NCBI GenBank assembly: GCA_030267965.1
Contig: BRYA01000662.1
Coordinates: 1-36,753 of the forward strand
DNA: 36,753 nucleotides
Reading direction: 5' to 3'
Source: Triparma columacea
Lineage: Eukaryota > Sar > Bolidophyceae > Parmales > Triparmaceae
A program made the position numbers and the translations under genes. Below the pieces are notes generated by a model, which saw only the letters and a program-made list of their open reading frames with translations, ran no database searches and was not told the origin of the DNA. Of the stretch, positions 19,506 to 31,500 are shown one piece after another. Each line of letters opens with the position of its first letter. Positions within the stretch are counted from its first letter, which is position 1.

Positions 19506-22500
19506 ATGCCTAACAAGGCCAAGGTTTATGTAATTGACACAAATGTCCCTCAACAGGCAGAGAAGTCCATCGCGAGGGGACACTCTCGGCAAGCGATGCA
19601 TCACCTCACCGAGGAGCAGACCAAAAAGTTTGATCCAGACGAAGTGCTCGATGTAAGTTCCCGGGATGGGATGCAGACTTTGGGCTGTATTGTTGCATTG
19701 ATAGGGTTTGCTATCTTTTGTCCCCTAGTGTCCGCTGTTTGAGTTGCTATGTCGCTTGCGTTGCTCTGAGTGTCCTACTAACCATCCCAAACTGTCCCCC
19801 CTCCCCCAACAGCATGCAATACAAAAACACGCCATCACCCCAATGGGCCGGGCGTCCAATCGCTTCAATTCTTTTGAAGAAATTGTCGTCATAGATGATG
19901 CTGCTGATAGTCATGTGGGAGCAAAGCTTAAAGGCGTCCGGCCAATTGGAAACTGGCGTCTGCCTACCTCAAGGTTCAGGGCATTTTGGGAGACGTTCAA
20001 TTTCGTCGTGTACGCGATGAACTGTTTCGTCTTGCCGTTCCGGATGGTATTCCATCAGAGGGAGAACGTGAGTAATGCCCGAGTCCCTTTGTCTGGCCTT
20101 TATCCATCTCAACCTCCCCTTCCCCTACCTCTCTCCCCTAGTTCTCTGAGCCAGTTGAAGTCTCGTCGCTCTGCGCGTTTTTCCAGCTGGTTTTCATCGT
20201 AGATTTGTACCTTAGGGTGCGCAAGTTTTGCCTCGAGGACGCCGGGGTAATGCAGACCACCCCCAAGGCCATCTTTGATGCCTATAAGGTGAGGGAGACT
20301 GAAAAAGAAAAGAAAGCCCTTGCCCTCATCCCACAAAGTGACATCCCTAACCCCATCCCACACATACACGCACCCCAGAACGAGTGGATGTACTGGGACT
20401 TGGTGTCTTGCTTCCCCTCGTACTACTTCGCACGATTTCTCGGTGCGCCAAAACCAACTGCGTCCCTCTTGCTGGGGTTGCAACTCCTGCGCGTCGTCCG
20501 ATACTTTGACTACTGGTCTTTCATAGATCTGTACATGACGAAGCAACATATCGGGAAGAACCCTGGCGTCATGGAGGTCTCCAAGATTGTGATTGTAATC
20601 ATGATCCTCGTGTCTATCCTAGCTTGCGTTTTCATCCAGATTGGCTGCTCAAACCATGACCCTGAGCTTGGCTGCCTCGACGATCACAGCTGGCTCGCAA
20701 ACTCGAATCTTGAGGTTCAAGCGTCTGACCCCCTTACGCAGCTCAACGCGGCTGTGTACCTAGTTTCCCAGGCTCTTTACACTGTCGGCTATGGGGACGT
20801 TCCGACATCTTCCACCATCGTACAGCTTGTCTTCACTACCGTTATTATGCTGATGGGGGCGTTCTCTTTTGCGGTGGTCATTGCCGTAATGTCCTCAGTA
20901 ATCGCGAACCAGGTGAGATATTGTTGTATTCTTGCCCTCGAAGTTTTTCCCCATTCTTCGCTGACCATCTTCCCACCCGAATCCCCTCCTTCTCTAGGAT
21001 ATCCTCTATGTTGATTTTCGCCAAAAGCTCGAGCAAGTGGCTCAGTACATGAGGTTTCGGGGTCTGCCCGACCACCTTCAGAGGAAGCTCGTGAACCATT
21101 TTAACTACCTTTTTGAAACTCAGTACGGAAAGCTGGAGATCCAGGTGCTGAACGAGCTTCCTAGGGCTCTCAAAGCTGAGGTTCTTATGCTCAATGAGTA
21201 CCTCGTCAAGAATCACCCATTCATTCTCTACACCAAGGATAAGTTTTTCTCTGGGGAACTCATTAAGATCCTCATTCCTCGTACCTACTCCCCTAACGAA
21301 ATCGTTGTGTTCAGGCACTCTCCGATCAACTGCATGTTTTTCATTCGGTTCGGAAAGATCAACATCCTTGCCCACGACGACCAGTCCACCGTAACTTCCC
21401 TCCTCGCTGGAGAGCACTTTGGTGGATTTGAGTTCTTCTTCGACATACTTTTCGAGCACACTTACAAAACCAGCACATTCACAGAACTCCTCGTCTTGGA
21501 TGGGAGCAGCTTCAAAAATATGATGTCCAACCCTCGCTTTGCCGACATTAAGGAGGACGTCGATAGCACTGTAGAAATATTTAGCAAGTATCTTAATCAG
21601 ACAATCCTCGGAATCGGGAATGCAAAGTTTCAGAGTACGAGGAAGAAGACAAAGAGGAAAGGCGAGGAGGATGAGGATTTGCTGGGTAAGAATGGAAAAA
21701 TGAAAAGCGTCGGCATTGCGAATTAATTGCGAGCGGAGCTTCAATCTAACACCCCTTCGCTCTTAGCAGACAGGGAGGAGGCTGCGACCGCTGCGAATGA
21801 CAGGGCGGCAGAAGAAGCCGCTGCCGCTGCAGTTGCTGACGCTGAGGCTCTTGTGGAAGCTGAATCTAAAAGCCCCAAGATACAAGTATCAAACCTGAAC
21901 AGTGCGAATTTCAGTGCTAAGAGCTCCCCGGGGCAAAGGGCTAGAATGACGGCTCTCAAGACGAAGGATGACGTCTTCCCAGCTTACTTTATCCGAAAAC
22001 TGAAAAAGGAGTTTGCTGACGCGAAAAAGCAAGATGACGAGATGGAGGATGACGAGTATCCCTTTGCTGTCACCGACTCGGGCTACCACAGGGGTATTAC
22101 TGCCATGCTGCTCGAGTGGTGGAAACAGCGAAATAGCGTTAACGAACAGGTGAGAGTGTATGAGAACAGTATACTATGAGCATCCCAAAGACGACAATAC
22201 GCACGTCGCATGGAATTCAATTTTACATTCACTAAAACAAACCCCATCGCTTTGCCCCTCCCCCCTCTTCACTTCGCTCGTCGTTTGTCGCAGATATCTA
22301 TCTTCTCCAAAAATATGACCAAGAAGAAAAAGTTCGTCGACATGCTTAACGAAAAGGAGGATGAGGAACTTATACTCATGCCGGATTACTTCGTGATCCT
22401 TGCAGACTCCCGCTGGCGGAAGATCTGGGATACAATATCCCTCATCCTTGCTCTCTACCTCACAATTATGATCCCCCAGCGTTTACATGATAGCACTGAA

Positions 22501-25500
22501 GCTACCAACGAAATACTTACCGACGAGATGGGATCGAACCTCATTGTCGACTGGTTGTGCGACTGCTTTTTCTTGATGGACATCTTCATGCACGCTAGGG
22601 TCTTCGCGCTCACAGAGATAAACGAGCAGGGAAAGACGATCCACATCACAGAGCGAGACCAGATGATCAGAGAATACTACAAGAATGGCCACATGGTTCG
22701 TGACATTGTCACTTTCTTCCCGTACGACCTTTTCGGGCTCGCCGTTGGCTCCTACAATGCTCTTAGAATACCAAAGCTCATCATTGCGCTTCGCCTGCCT
22801 AACATTCTTTCTCAGCTCAAGGTGCACCTCAACCAGACCTACAAGATCCAGCTGTCCCTGGACAACATGCTCGTCATCAACCTTCTCTGCTCCACCGTTC
22901 TCTTCACCCACTGGATTTCATCCATATGGGCAATCTTACAAATCATCGATGATGTAAACACGGAAGGTTCGCGTTACGTTTCTTCGATGTACTGGTCGTT
23001 AACGACGCTCACTACTGTCGGTTTTGGCGATATAACGCCGTCCACGATCAAGTCCCGCTGGTTTGCGGTGCTGGTGATGATAATTGGTTCGTGTTTCACT
23101 GCCGCAGTCATTGCGAACATCACGTCGATGTCTCATAAGGTGGTCATATCTGAGGACAATGCGCAGCACGTCACGACTTGCGTTGAAAAGTACATGGTAG
23201 AAAAGAGCCTCCCCCATGACATTAGAGAGCGCTGTATCCGATACTTCTACATGCTCAAAAACGACATAAATGAGGAAAAGATCCTTAATGAACTTCTTCC
23301 GCCTCCTTTCATTCCCGATATAGCGATGCACGTGTACGAGGATGTAATAGCAATGACACCGATGTTTGAGAGCTGCGATGTGTCAAAGGGACTCATAAGG
23401 AGGTGAGTAAGAATAATAAACAAAACACCGAGCAGTATCGCGACGACACATCACATCACAGCATCTTCAAACCCACAACCCTCCAACTCTCTCCGCGCGT
23501 CGCAGCGTTGCGATGATTCTCCGTGAGGAAGTGGTGGTGGAGCAGGATTGGGTGCTAAAAGACAACCCTGCCCATGACAAGTGGTATTACATCAAGTCCG
23601 GGATAATTCATATTTTGGATGTCGTCAGGGGAAATGATGTTCTCTTCGTGGTCTCTCAGCAGGATCACTTGACATTCGGGGAGGCCGCCTTGTTTTACCC
23701 ACCTGGCTTCAACTTGCGCTCGCCGTACAACGCCAAGGCGCAAAGCAACTGTATCCTGATCTCTCTAGATCCCAAACTATTCCAGTCCTTAGAGACGAAA
23801 TACGAGCCAGAGTTCAACAGGATGAGAGAATTCATTTCTCATGGAGAGACTTCTCACAAACAGGGCCATGACGAGGATGATACTTCGAATGCTAAACTTG
23901 GAGCTGTGCCGCAGGAAGGAGAGACGAAAACGGATCCCAACAACGTTAACAGAATGTCACGGGGGACCCACAATACTCGCCACGTCACCATGTTCGGCAG
24001 GAAGAGCGTGCGGGCCGCTACAAACTTGGCAGAGGCGCTCAGTGGGATGCAAGCCAAGCATCTCGAGGACAGCAAGAACCCCTTTGTCTTAATCTACAGG
24101 GCACTCTCGGGGAAGTTTATCTTCCTTCCTGACTCAAACTTCCAACTTATTTGGAATCATTTAGTGTTCATGTGTCTCATCTACAACATAATGATGATTC
24201 CCTTCCGGATATCCTTCTCGGGAGGCAAGTACGGGTACTTCTCGTGGTACTTCCTCTTGATGGACTACTTCGCGGATGTCATGTTCATTGCTGATACCTT
24301 CCTCCGCTACAATTCCTTTGCTTACCTCGAGGGTGAAACTGTCGTGTCCGACAAGGAGAAAATCCGGGCGAACTACATGAAGTACCTCAAGATCGACGTA
24401 CTGTCTGTTCTCCCGATTGAGCTCCTCACTCTTCCATTACCTGTGCAACCTCTTACGAATGTCCAAGTCTTCGCAATCTTCCGAGCGTTCCGCCTCCTCA
24501 GGGGGAGACATTATGAGGAGCATATCCGTTGCTTTGACCATTTCTTCTACTACGTCACGTCTCAGCGAAACAAGAACTCTCTCAAGGTGCTGAAGCTCTT
24601 ATCCTTGATGATACTTTCCGCCCACTGGATCGGTTGCATTTGGTTTTACATGGCTTACGTTCAGCATAAATATGACATGCCAAATTGGGCCGACTGCAGA
24701 AGTAGCATAGCTGCCAACCATCTCTTTGGCTGCGATGCCGATGTTCAAAACTCGACCTGGGCGCCAATGAGCTCTCAGTACATTAGGTCTGTTTACTGGG
24801 CATCTACGGCCCTCACAACTGCGGGGTACGGGGACGTCTCGGCGACGACCACTCCGGAGCAAATCTTCTCCATAATTGTCCTCGTCATTGGGACGCTAAT
24901 CTTTGCTACCGTCATTGCGAATCTTGAGGAAATTGTTGCGCAGGTTGATGTGACGTCAACCCTCTTCCAGCAGTCGGTGGAGGAGGTGAATGCCTTCATG
25001 AAGATGCGCCTCATTCCTGTGCACGTGCAGGAAGAGATCGGCAAGTACCATGATACCCTCTGGCTGAAGCAGAAGGGGGCGTCTGAAACGGCTATCCTGT
25101 CTTACCTCCCTGGACGGGTGAGGCACGAAGTGCTCAAATTCCATGCCTTCAAGTCACTTAAGGAAGCCCCCGTCTTCAAGGAGTTGGGGTCTGCGTTCCT
25201 GAACGAGATCCTTGACGAGCTCGATTCTGACTTTTTCCTGAACGACGCTGTGGTGTGGGAAAAAGGAGAGTGCGGTTTTGAAGTTTACTTCATAACGCGC
25301 GGTAACGTGGACCTCATGGATGGAAAGAATAAGCTGTTCTCTGTCGGTTCTGGCGGCCTGCTTGGAGAGGGCGAATTCTTCGCGTGCTCTCCTAGGTCGA
25401 CGAGTGCAGTCGCTTCGACGTACACGACGGTGTTTTTCTTGCGCTTCGAAAACCTGCAAAAGCTCCTTGACGGAGATTCTTCCAGTAGGGCTACCTTCGA

Positions 25501-28500
25501 AGAGTTTCTCGTCAAGTCCAAGGCTGATTACGACGTGAACGTGAGGGTGGAAAAAATGAGAAAGAACTTGAAGGCCGGCGGAAAGATGGCGCAAATGATG
25601 ATGCTCGATGACAACGCAGATGACGGGAAGCCTTTGGTGTTCCTTCCAGATTCCGCCTTCCGGCGCTACTGGGACCTCATTGGTATGATTGTCATGCTCA
25701 TGAACTTCTTTTTCATTCCCATTAGGATTGGTTTCTTCGAGCAAGACACCCCGGGTATTGGAGAGTTCGCCTGGTTCATCCTCAACCTTACCTTGGACTG
25801 TATCTTTTACGTGGACATCATGCTCAATCTGAGATACTTCGCAGTTGTCTTCGAGGGCCTTCTCATCTCAGACCGAGCCGAATTCGCCGAGCTGTACATT
25901 CGCGGTAGACTCAAGTGGGATGTGATTGCCTGCTTGCCGATTGACAGCATCGGGTACGTCGCAGGAATTCCTCTTATTCGAACCTATTCGGTCTTCCGCC
26001 TGCCTCGTGCGATTCACTTGTTCCGCCTCCCCCACAACATCCAGTCCTTTATCGACCTCTGTGAGGAAAATGGTATCCGTGCAAAGTCAGGAATTTGGAA
26101 CTGCTGCCGCATGGTCATATTTGTCCTCATGTCAACGCACTGGTGCGCCTGCATCTTCTACTACATCGCCGTCCTTCAAGGACTCGACAGTTCCACGTCC
26201 TGGACGGTTGACCTTCCTCTCAACACTTCCGCAGTTCCGATGAACCTTAAGTATTCAACCTCGATCTACTGGAGCATGTACACCATTACCCTTGTGGGTT
26301 ACGGCGATATCACCCTGAGGTCGAACTCGGAGATGCTGTGGTCGATCTTCACCATGCTAATTGGCACGATCCTTTGTGACGCTGGCATCACTGCTATCCT
26401 TTCCTCGATCATTCACACCATGGATGCCTCCGCCGGAGAGGCGCAGGCTTGGGTTCAAGTAATTACCAAGTATATGCGGCATCGCTCGCTCCCCCTTGAT
26501 CTTCAGGAACGTATTTTCGGTTACTTCGTCCACATGCACCTTTCAGAGGACGACCTTGATGAATTCAAGGTCCTCATGCATCAGCCCAGATATATTAAGC
26601 ACAAGCTCTTGGATTCCATTTGCTTCGAGGTAATGAGGGCAAAGTTTATGCCTCTCGAAAAGTTCGGCGACGGCTTCCTCAAGTCCGTCATCCATGGCAT
26701 GTACCCCTATTTGGCCCTTCCTAAGGAAATCTTGCTGTCTGCTGGGAACCCCAGTGATAAGGTTTTCCTCATAGTCCGCGGCAAGGTGAACGTGCTCACT
26801 GCATCTCGTAACAAATTCTTGGTGACGGACACAATCGAGCATGGAGAGGTCGTTGGAAACTTCCGTGACAGTGAGGTAACACACCGAACCGTCTCTTATA
26901 CTGAACTCTACTGCCTGCCCCTTGAGCACTACTCCCATTGCTTCTCTTACGTCCAAAACGATAAGGAGGCCGCCCTCATTGACAAGAAAAATAAACATAG
27001 GAACATGCTTATGGAGGGCAAGATCAGAGGCTCTTCGCGCACATTTGGTTCTTTCAGATCCAAGTTGGGGAACGGAAACCGCCTTGCTATTGATCTCGTC
27101 AGGCGCAAGACCTCGCAAATCCCGACGATCGAACGAAATTCGTTTGTCCGCCTCGTGTGGAATCTAACCTGCCTCTCCTTTGCCATATACCTGGCATTCC
27201 TCGTTCCTCTGGAAGTGTTCGTGCTTCCTGATTACAGATTCTTTTCTCCCGGTGCGGATCCTGGCATCATTGCTCTCAATATTGTAGACATTCTGGTGGA
27301 CATGTTCTTCGTCATAGACGTCGTCTTCCGCATGTTCTTGTTCAATGACTTCAATGCCGGACAGAAGAATGCTCAAGGAGAGGAGGAGACCATCTTTTGG
27401 CTGTACATCGATCAGCGCCTTTTTTGGGTTGATCTCCTCTCCTCTATACCCCTGGAGCACATCGCTTCCATCAACACAGAGCGGGAGATTGCCGTGTATC
27501 GTGGTTTGAAGCTGCTGCGTGTCTTCCGTATTCCGGACTATACGTCGTACCTGCTTGGCCTTTTGGAGGAACGAAGGATCCTCACCCACATTGGCCTGCA
27601 GCGGATGTGGAACTTGTTCTTCCTGAGCGGCCTCGCCGGGCACTGGGCCTGCAGCATATTCACTTACGTGTCCACCATCGACACTGGAAAGCGTGCTGAG
27701 CAACTTGCCCACGTCTTTTCTTTGAACAACGGTACCCTTCCAGACTCCTTCGTCACTCCTCTACCACCAACATGGATAGAGCTTGATGGTCTTGTCTCCT
27801 ACAACTTCACCAATCTTGCGAACTCGACGTACAGCGGTTTAGTTGTCCGTGAAAATCCTCTCGTGGAAGTCTACATCAGGGGGCTTTACTGGGCGTATGT
27901 GACAATGATCACCACTGGCTTTGGAGACATCACCCCGTCCACAACGAGCGAAACTCTCGTGTGCATCATTTGCATGTACGTTGGAGTAATTGTGACTTGC
28001 GCTGCGATTGCCAATTTGACCCTCTTGGTGTCGAACTTCGATCAAGCATCCAATGAGTTTCATCAGAAATTGGACAACGTCAACAAGTACCTCACCTACC
28101 AACAGGTTCCTGCGGTCTTGAGTAACAAGATCAGGCAATATTACGAGTACCAGTGGACCGTCCTCAAAGGCGTCGATGAGAGCCGCTTCTTGGACGATCT
28201 TTCTCCTCAGCTTCGACAGGCTTTCCAGGAGCAACTCATCGAGGATTATTTGGTCAATGTGGATGTCCTCAGAAGATCTCCGAAGTCCCTAATCACTACT
28301 ATGCTCCAGATCGACGTAATGGAAAAAATCAGCCTTTCACCTGGAGACATCCTCTGTCAAAAGGGAACCTCTTGTAAGGGCCTTTATGTCCTCATTCAGG
28401 GCGTTGCCGAGATCCTCAAGGGCAAAGGAACGACCAGTATTGGCTTCGCCGATGTCAGCATTGATAAAGATATCGTTGAGAGCACCATGAGGAAGGGCGA

Positions 28501-31500
28501 TGTGACCTTTGGCGTCTTCCTCCTCAAGGAGCTTCCCGTTCCGTCGACCATTCGAGCCAAGAGTTACTGTGAGTTCCTTCACATGAAAAGGGATAAGTTT
28601 CAGAAGATCGTGGTGAGGCACTGCACCAGGGATGAAGTCGACGGTATGCTAAAGACGGGGTTGAAGTCCTTGGAGAATGCTGAGAAGTTGAAGAAGTTTT
28701 TGGGTGGAGCAGAGGATGTCACTATGTCGGGCTGGATCAACACATTTCTGCCTGGAACAAAGGCACGCAGGCGTTGGGACGTCATGTCTGCTCTTGTGTG
28801 CTTCTTCTACGCAATAGAGATCCCACTTCACATTGCGTTCTGTTATTCGAAGGTCAGCTTCGGTTTCTTGGCCACCGCCATTCTTGTGGATATTTTCTAC
28901 GCTGGCGATCTATTCATGCATGCCTTTTACTTCCCGTACAGGGACGCCAAGAGTGGTCTGCTCGTTTTTGAAAAGGCTGATATTTTTGCCAATTTCAAGG
29001 CGCACCACTCTAAGCTCACGAGGCTTTGGCATGGGCTCACGTGCATCCCTGTCGAAGTGCTTGTGCTGGCCGATGTGCTCCCTCCAACCCTTCTGCCAGT
29101 GTTGCGCGTTTTGAAGTTCAACAGGCTGATGGATGTCCCAGTTGCCCTCACCAATCTTGAAGATGATTTCAGTGAGAAGTTGAAGCTCGTCGACAATAGT
29201 ACAAAGAGGTTTGTGAAACTCAATTTGGGCATGATTGCGGTTTGTCACTTCACAGGTTGCTTCTGGTATTTCATTGGCACCTTCACAGCGCAATCCACCC
29301 AGCAAGACAACTGGATCGAAGTCGACCAGAACGAGTACTTGAGCCATGACGATGCTGCAGGTTTTGGTTGGTACTTTAGGAGCTTCTACTTTGCTCTTGT
29401 TGGGATGAGTACAGTAGGATACGGAGATATTGTTCCCATCAGTATCGCTGAGACTATTGTTGCCGGGATTATCATTCTCTTTGGTGGTCTTGTCCTCCCT
29501 GCTGTCGTGGGGGGGCTTGCGAGTCTCATGGGCAACATGAACGCCAACCTTGCGCAATTCAAGAGAAAGATGGACAACCTCAAACTTTACATGAACGAAC
29601 ACAAGTTCCCGAGGCCGTTGCAGGAGCGCATCAAAAACTACTACAACTATCTCTGGACGAGGCTCGGAGGTAAGAGCGACCGGGAACACGAGTTGGCAGA
29701 CTTGCCGAAATCCCTCAAGGATGAGTTGAGTAGCTGCATCAAGGGGCCTATCCTAGCCCAGGTAGGGTTTCTAGACAACATGAATACGGAGATTATGAAG
29801 GCTATAAGGGCCTCCCTTCGCCCTCAGATTTTCCTTCCTGGAGACGTGATAATCAAGGCTGGTGAGTATGGTGAGGAGATGTACCTCATCGAGAGGGGCA
29901 AGATCTTCGTCACTTCGGTAGATAGAAAGGTCATGTTTGCAGTCCTTGAGCGAGGAGACTACTTCGGGGAGTCTTCTCTACTGACTGGGGAGAAGCGCAA
30001 CGCTACAGTATTCTCTCCTGGGTACTGCGACTGCCTCGTCTTCACCAAGGCTGCCTTCGATAAGATCATGCTAGAATTCCCCATCCAAAAGAACATCTTG
30101 GTACGGCAGATTGAGAAGGAGCTGGAGAAGAAGACGAAGGTTGATAGTGCGGTTGAGCAGAACCTAAAGAGCCACGAGAAGCTTCTGAGCACACAGACAA
30201 AAGAGGAGAGCAGTGACATCTCTTTCGACTCGAAGATAACGTCGGCCCACCCTGACTCGAGATTTAGGATATTCTGGGGCGCCATTGTTCTAATAGCTGT
30301 GGTACAGTATAGCTTTAAGGTCCCTTTTGATGTGGCTTTTGCTCACTCACTCCAGCCTTCTTTCTTCATTCCTGACTACGCTTTTGACATCTTCATGATC
30401 GTTGATATGTACTTGAAATATAGCGTCTTTGCCTACAGCGACGGCGGTAAGCTCGTCCAGGACAATACCGCCATAGCTGAGCATTATGTAAAGACTGAGT
30501 TAAAGATGGACGCAATTTCTTCAATCCCTTATGATATTGTCGGTGCGTTGGTCGCGCAATTAACTAATCCAGGGAACAAACAAGTAATGGTCTTGGGGCT
30601 GGCGTGGAGTAGGATCCCAAAGCTTATTAGAGTGCTGCGAATCAAAAGTTACTCTAGCGTGCTGGAGAAGTTGCTGGAGGAGCTGGGAATGAATCGGGGA
30701 AACAATGGAGTCAACTTGATTAAACTTCTAGTGGTTGTCGTGATCATCAGTCATGTGGCCGCCTGCTTCTTCTTCCTGATGGCGTTCCACCTTAATAGTT
30801 CTTGGGAAGATTGTGAAGGCCTCCCCAGCGACGACGAAAACGTGAGTTTGAGTTCCTGGGGTAGCGAGTTTAGCGTTTGCAAGTGGGAGGGAACTTGGAT
30901 GCAGCTGCAGGTGGACGAAGATAAGGTCGAGGGGCGGGCAGATGCCATTAGTTTCTACGTGAGGGCCTTTAACTGGGCTCTTCCGACCCTCGTTGTTGTC
31001 GTTATCGGAGATGTAATTCCGTTGACCATGGATGAGACGATGTACTGCTTGTTGTGGATGCTGGTCGGTGTGACGATTAATGCAAGTATCGTTGGAAATA
31101 TTGCTAGCATTGTCGCCAACTTGGAGACCGAGAGCAGCCTCTTCATCAAGAGGGCAGATACTCTGCAGGACTACTTGCACCAGCATGGCCTCCCTCAGCA
31201 CATTCAAGAGCGGGCGAGAGCCTACCTGGACTGGCTTTGGAGCGAAAGGAGAGGGAAGAACCAGGACAGCATCCTCTTCGAGCTTCCCTTCACTTTAAGG
31301 TCTGAGGTAAGCAACTTGAGTCGGCTAAGCTACGTGAGGAGCTGCGAATTCTTTAAGCACCTTCCGGACAACCTTGTCGAGGCCATTGCCATGAGTTTCA
31401 AGAGTCACCTTTACAGCATTCACGACCAAATTGTGAGTGTGGGCGACGAGAGTTTTGAGTTGTTCTATATAGAGAAAGGTGGCGTTGAGGTCATCTTGAG

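Noticed and set aside
21724..21726. TAA that seems to end the channel after repeat 1
   Set aside because: It falls within an intron (GTAAG at 21686, TTAG at 21766). Splicing restores the frame and matches the paralogue, so the gene is not broken here.
20878..21744. 288-codon minus-strand ORF
   Set aside because: It is the mirror of the CNBD1 exon of the eight-repeat channel. Such antisense ORFs occur all along the channel exons and have no family features.
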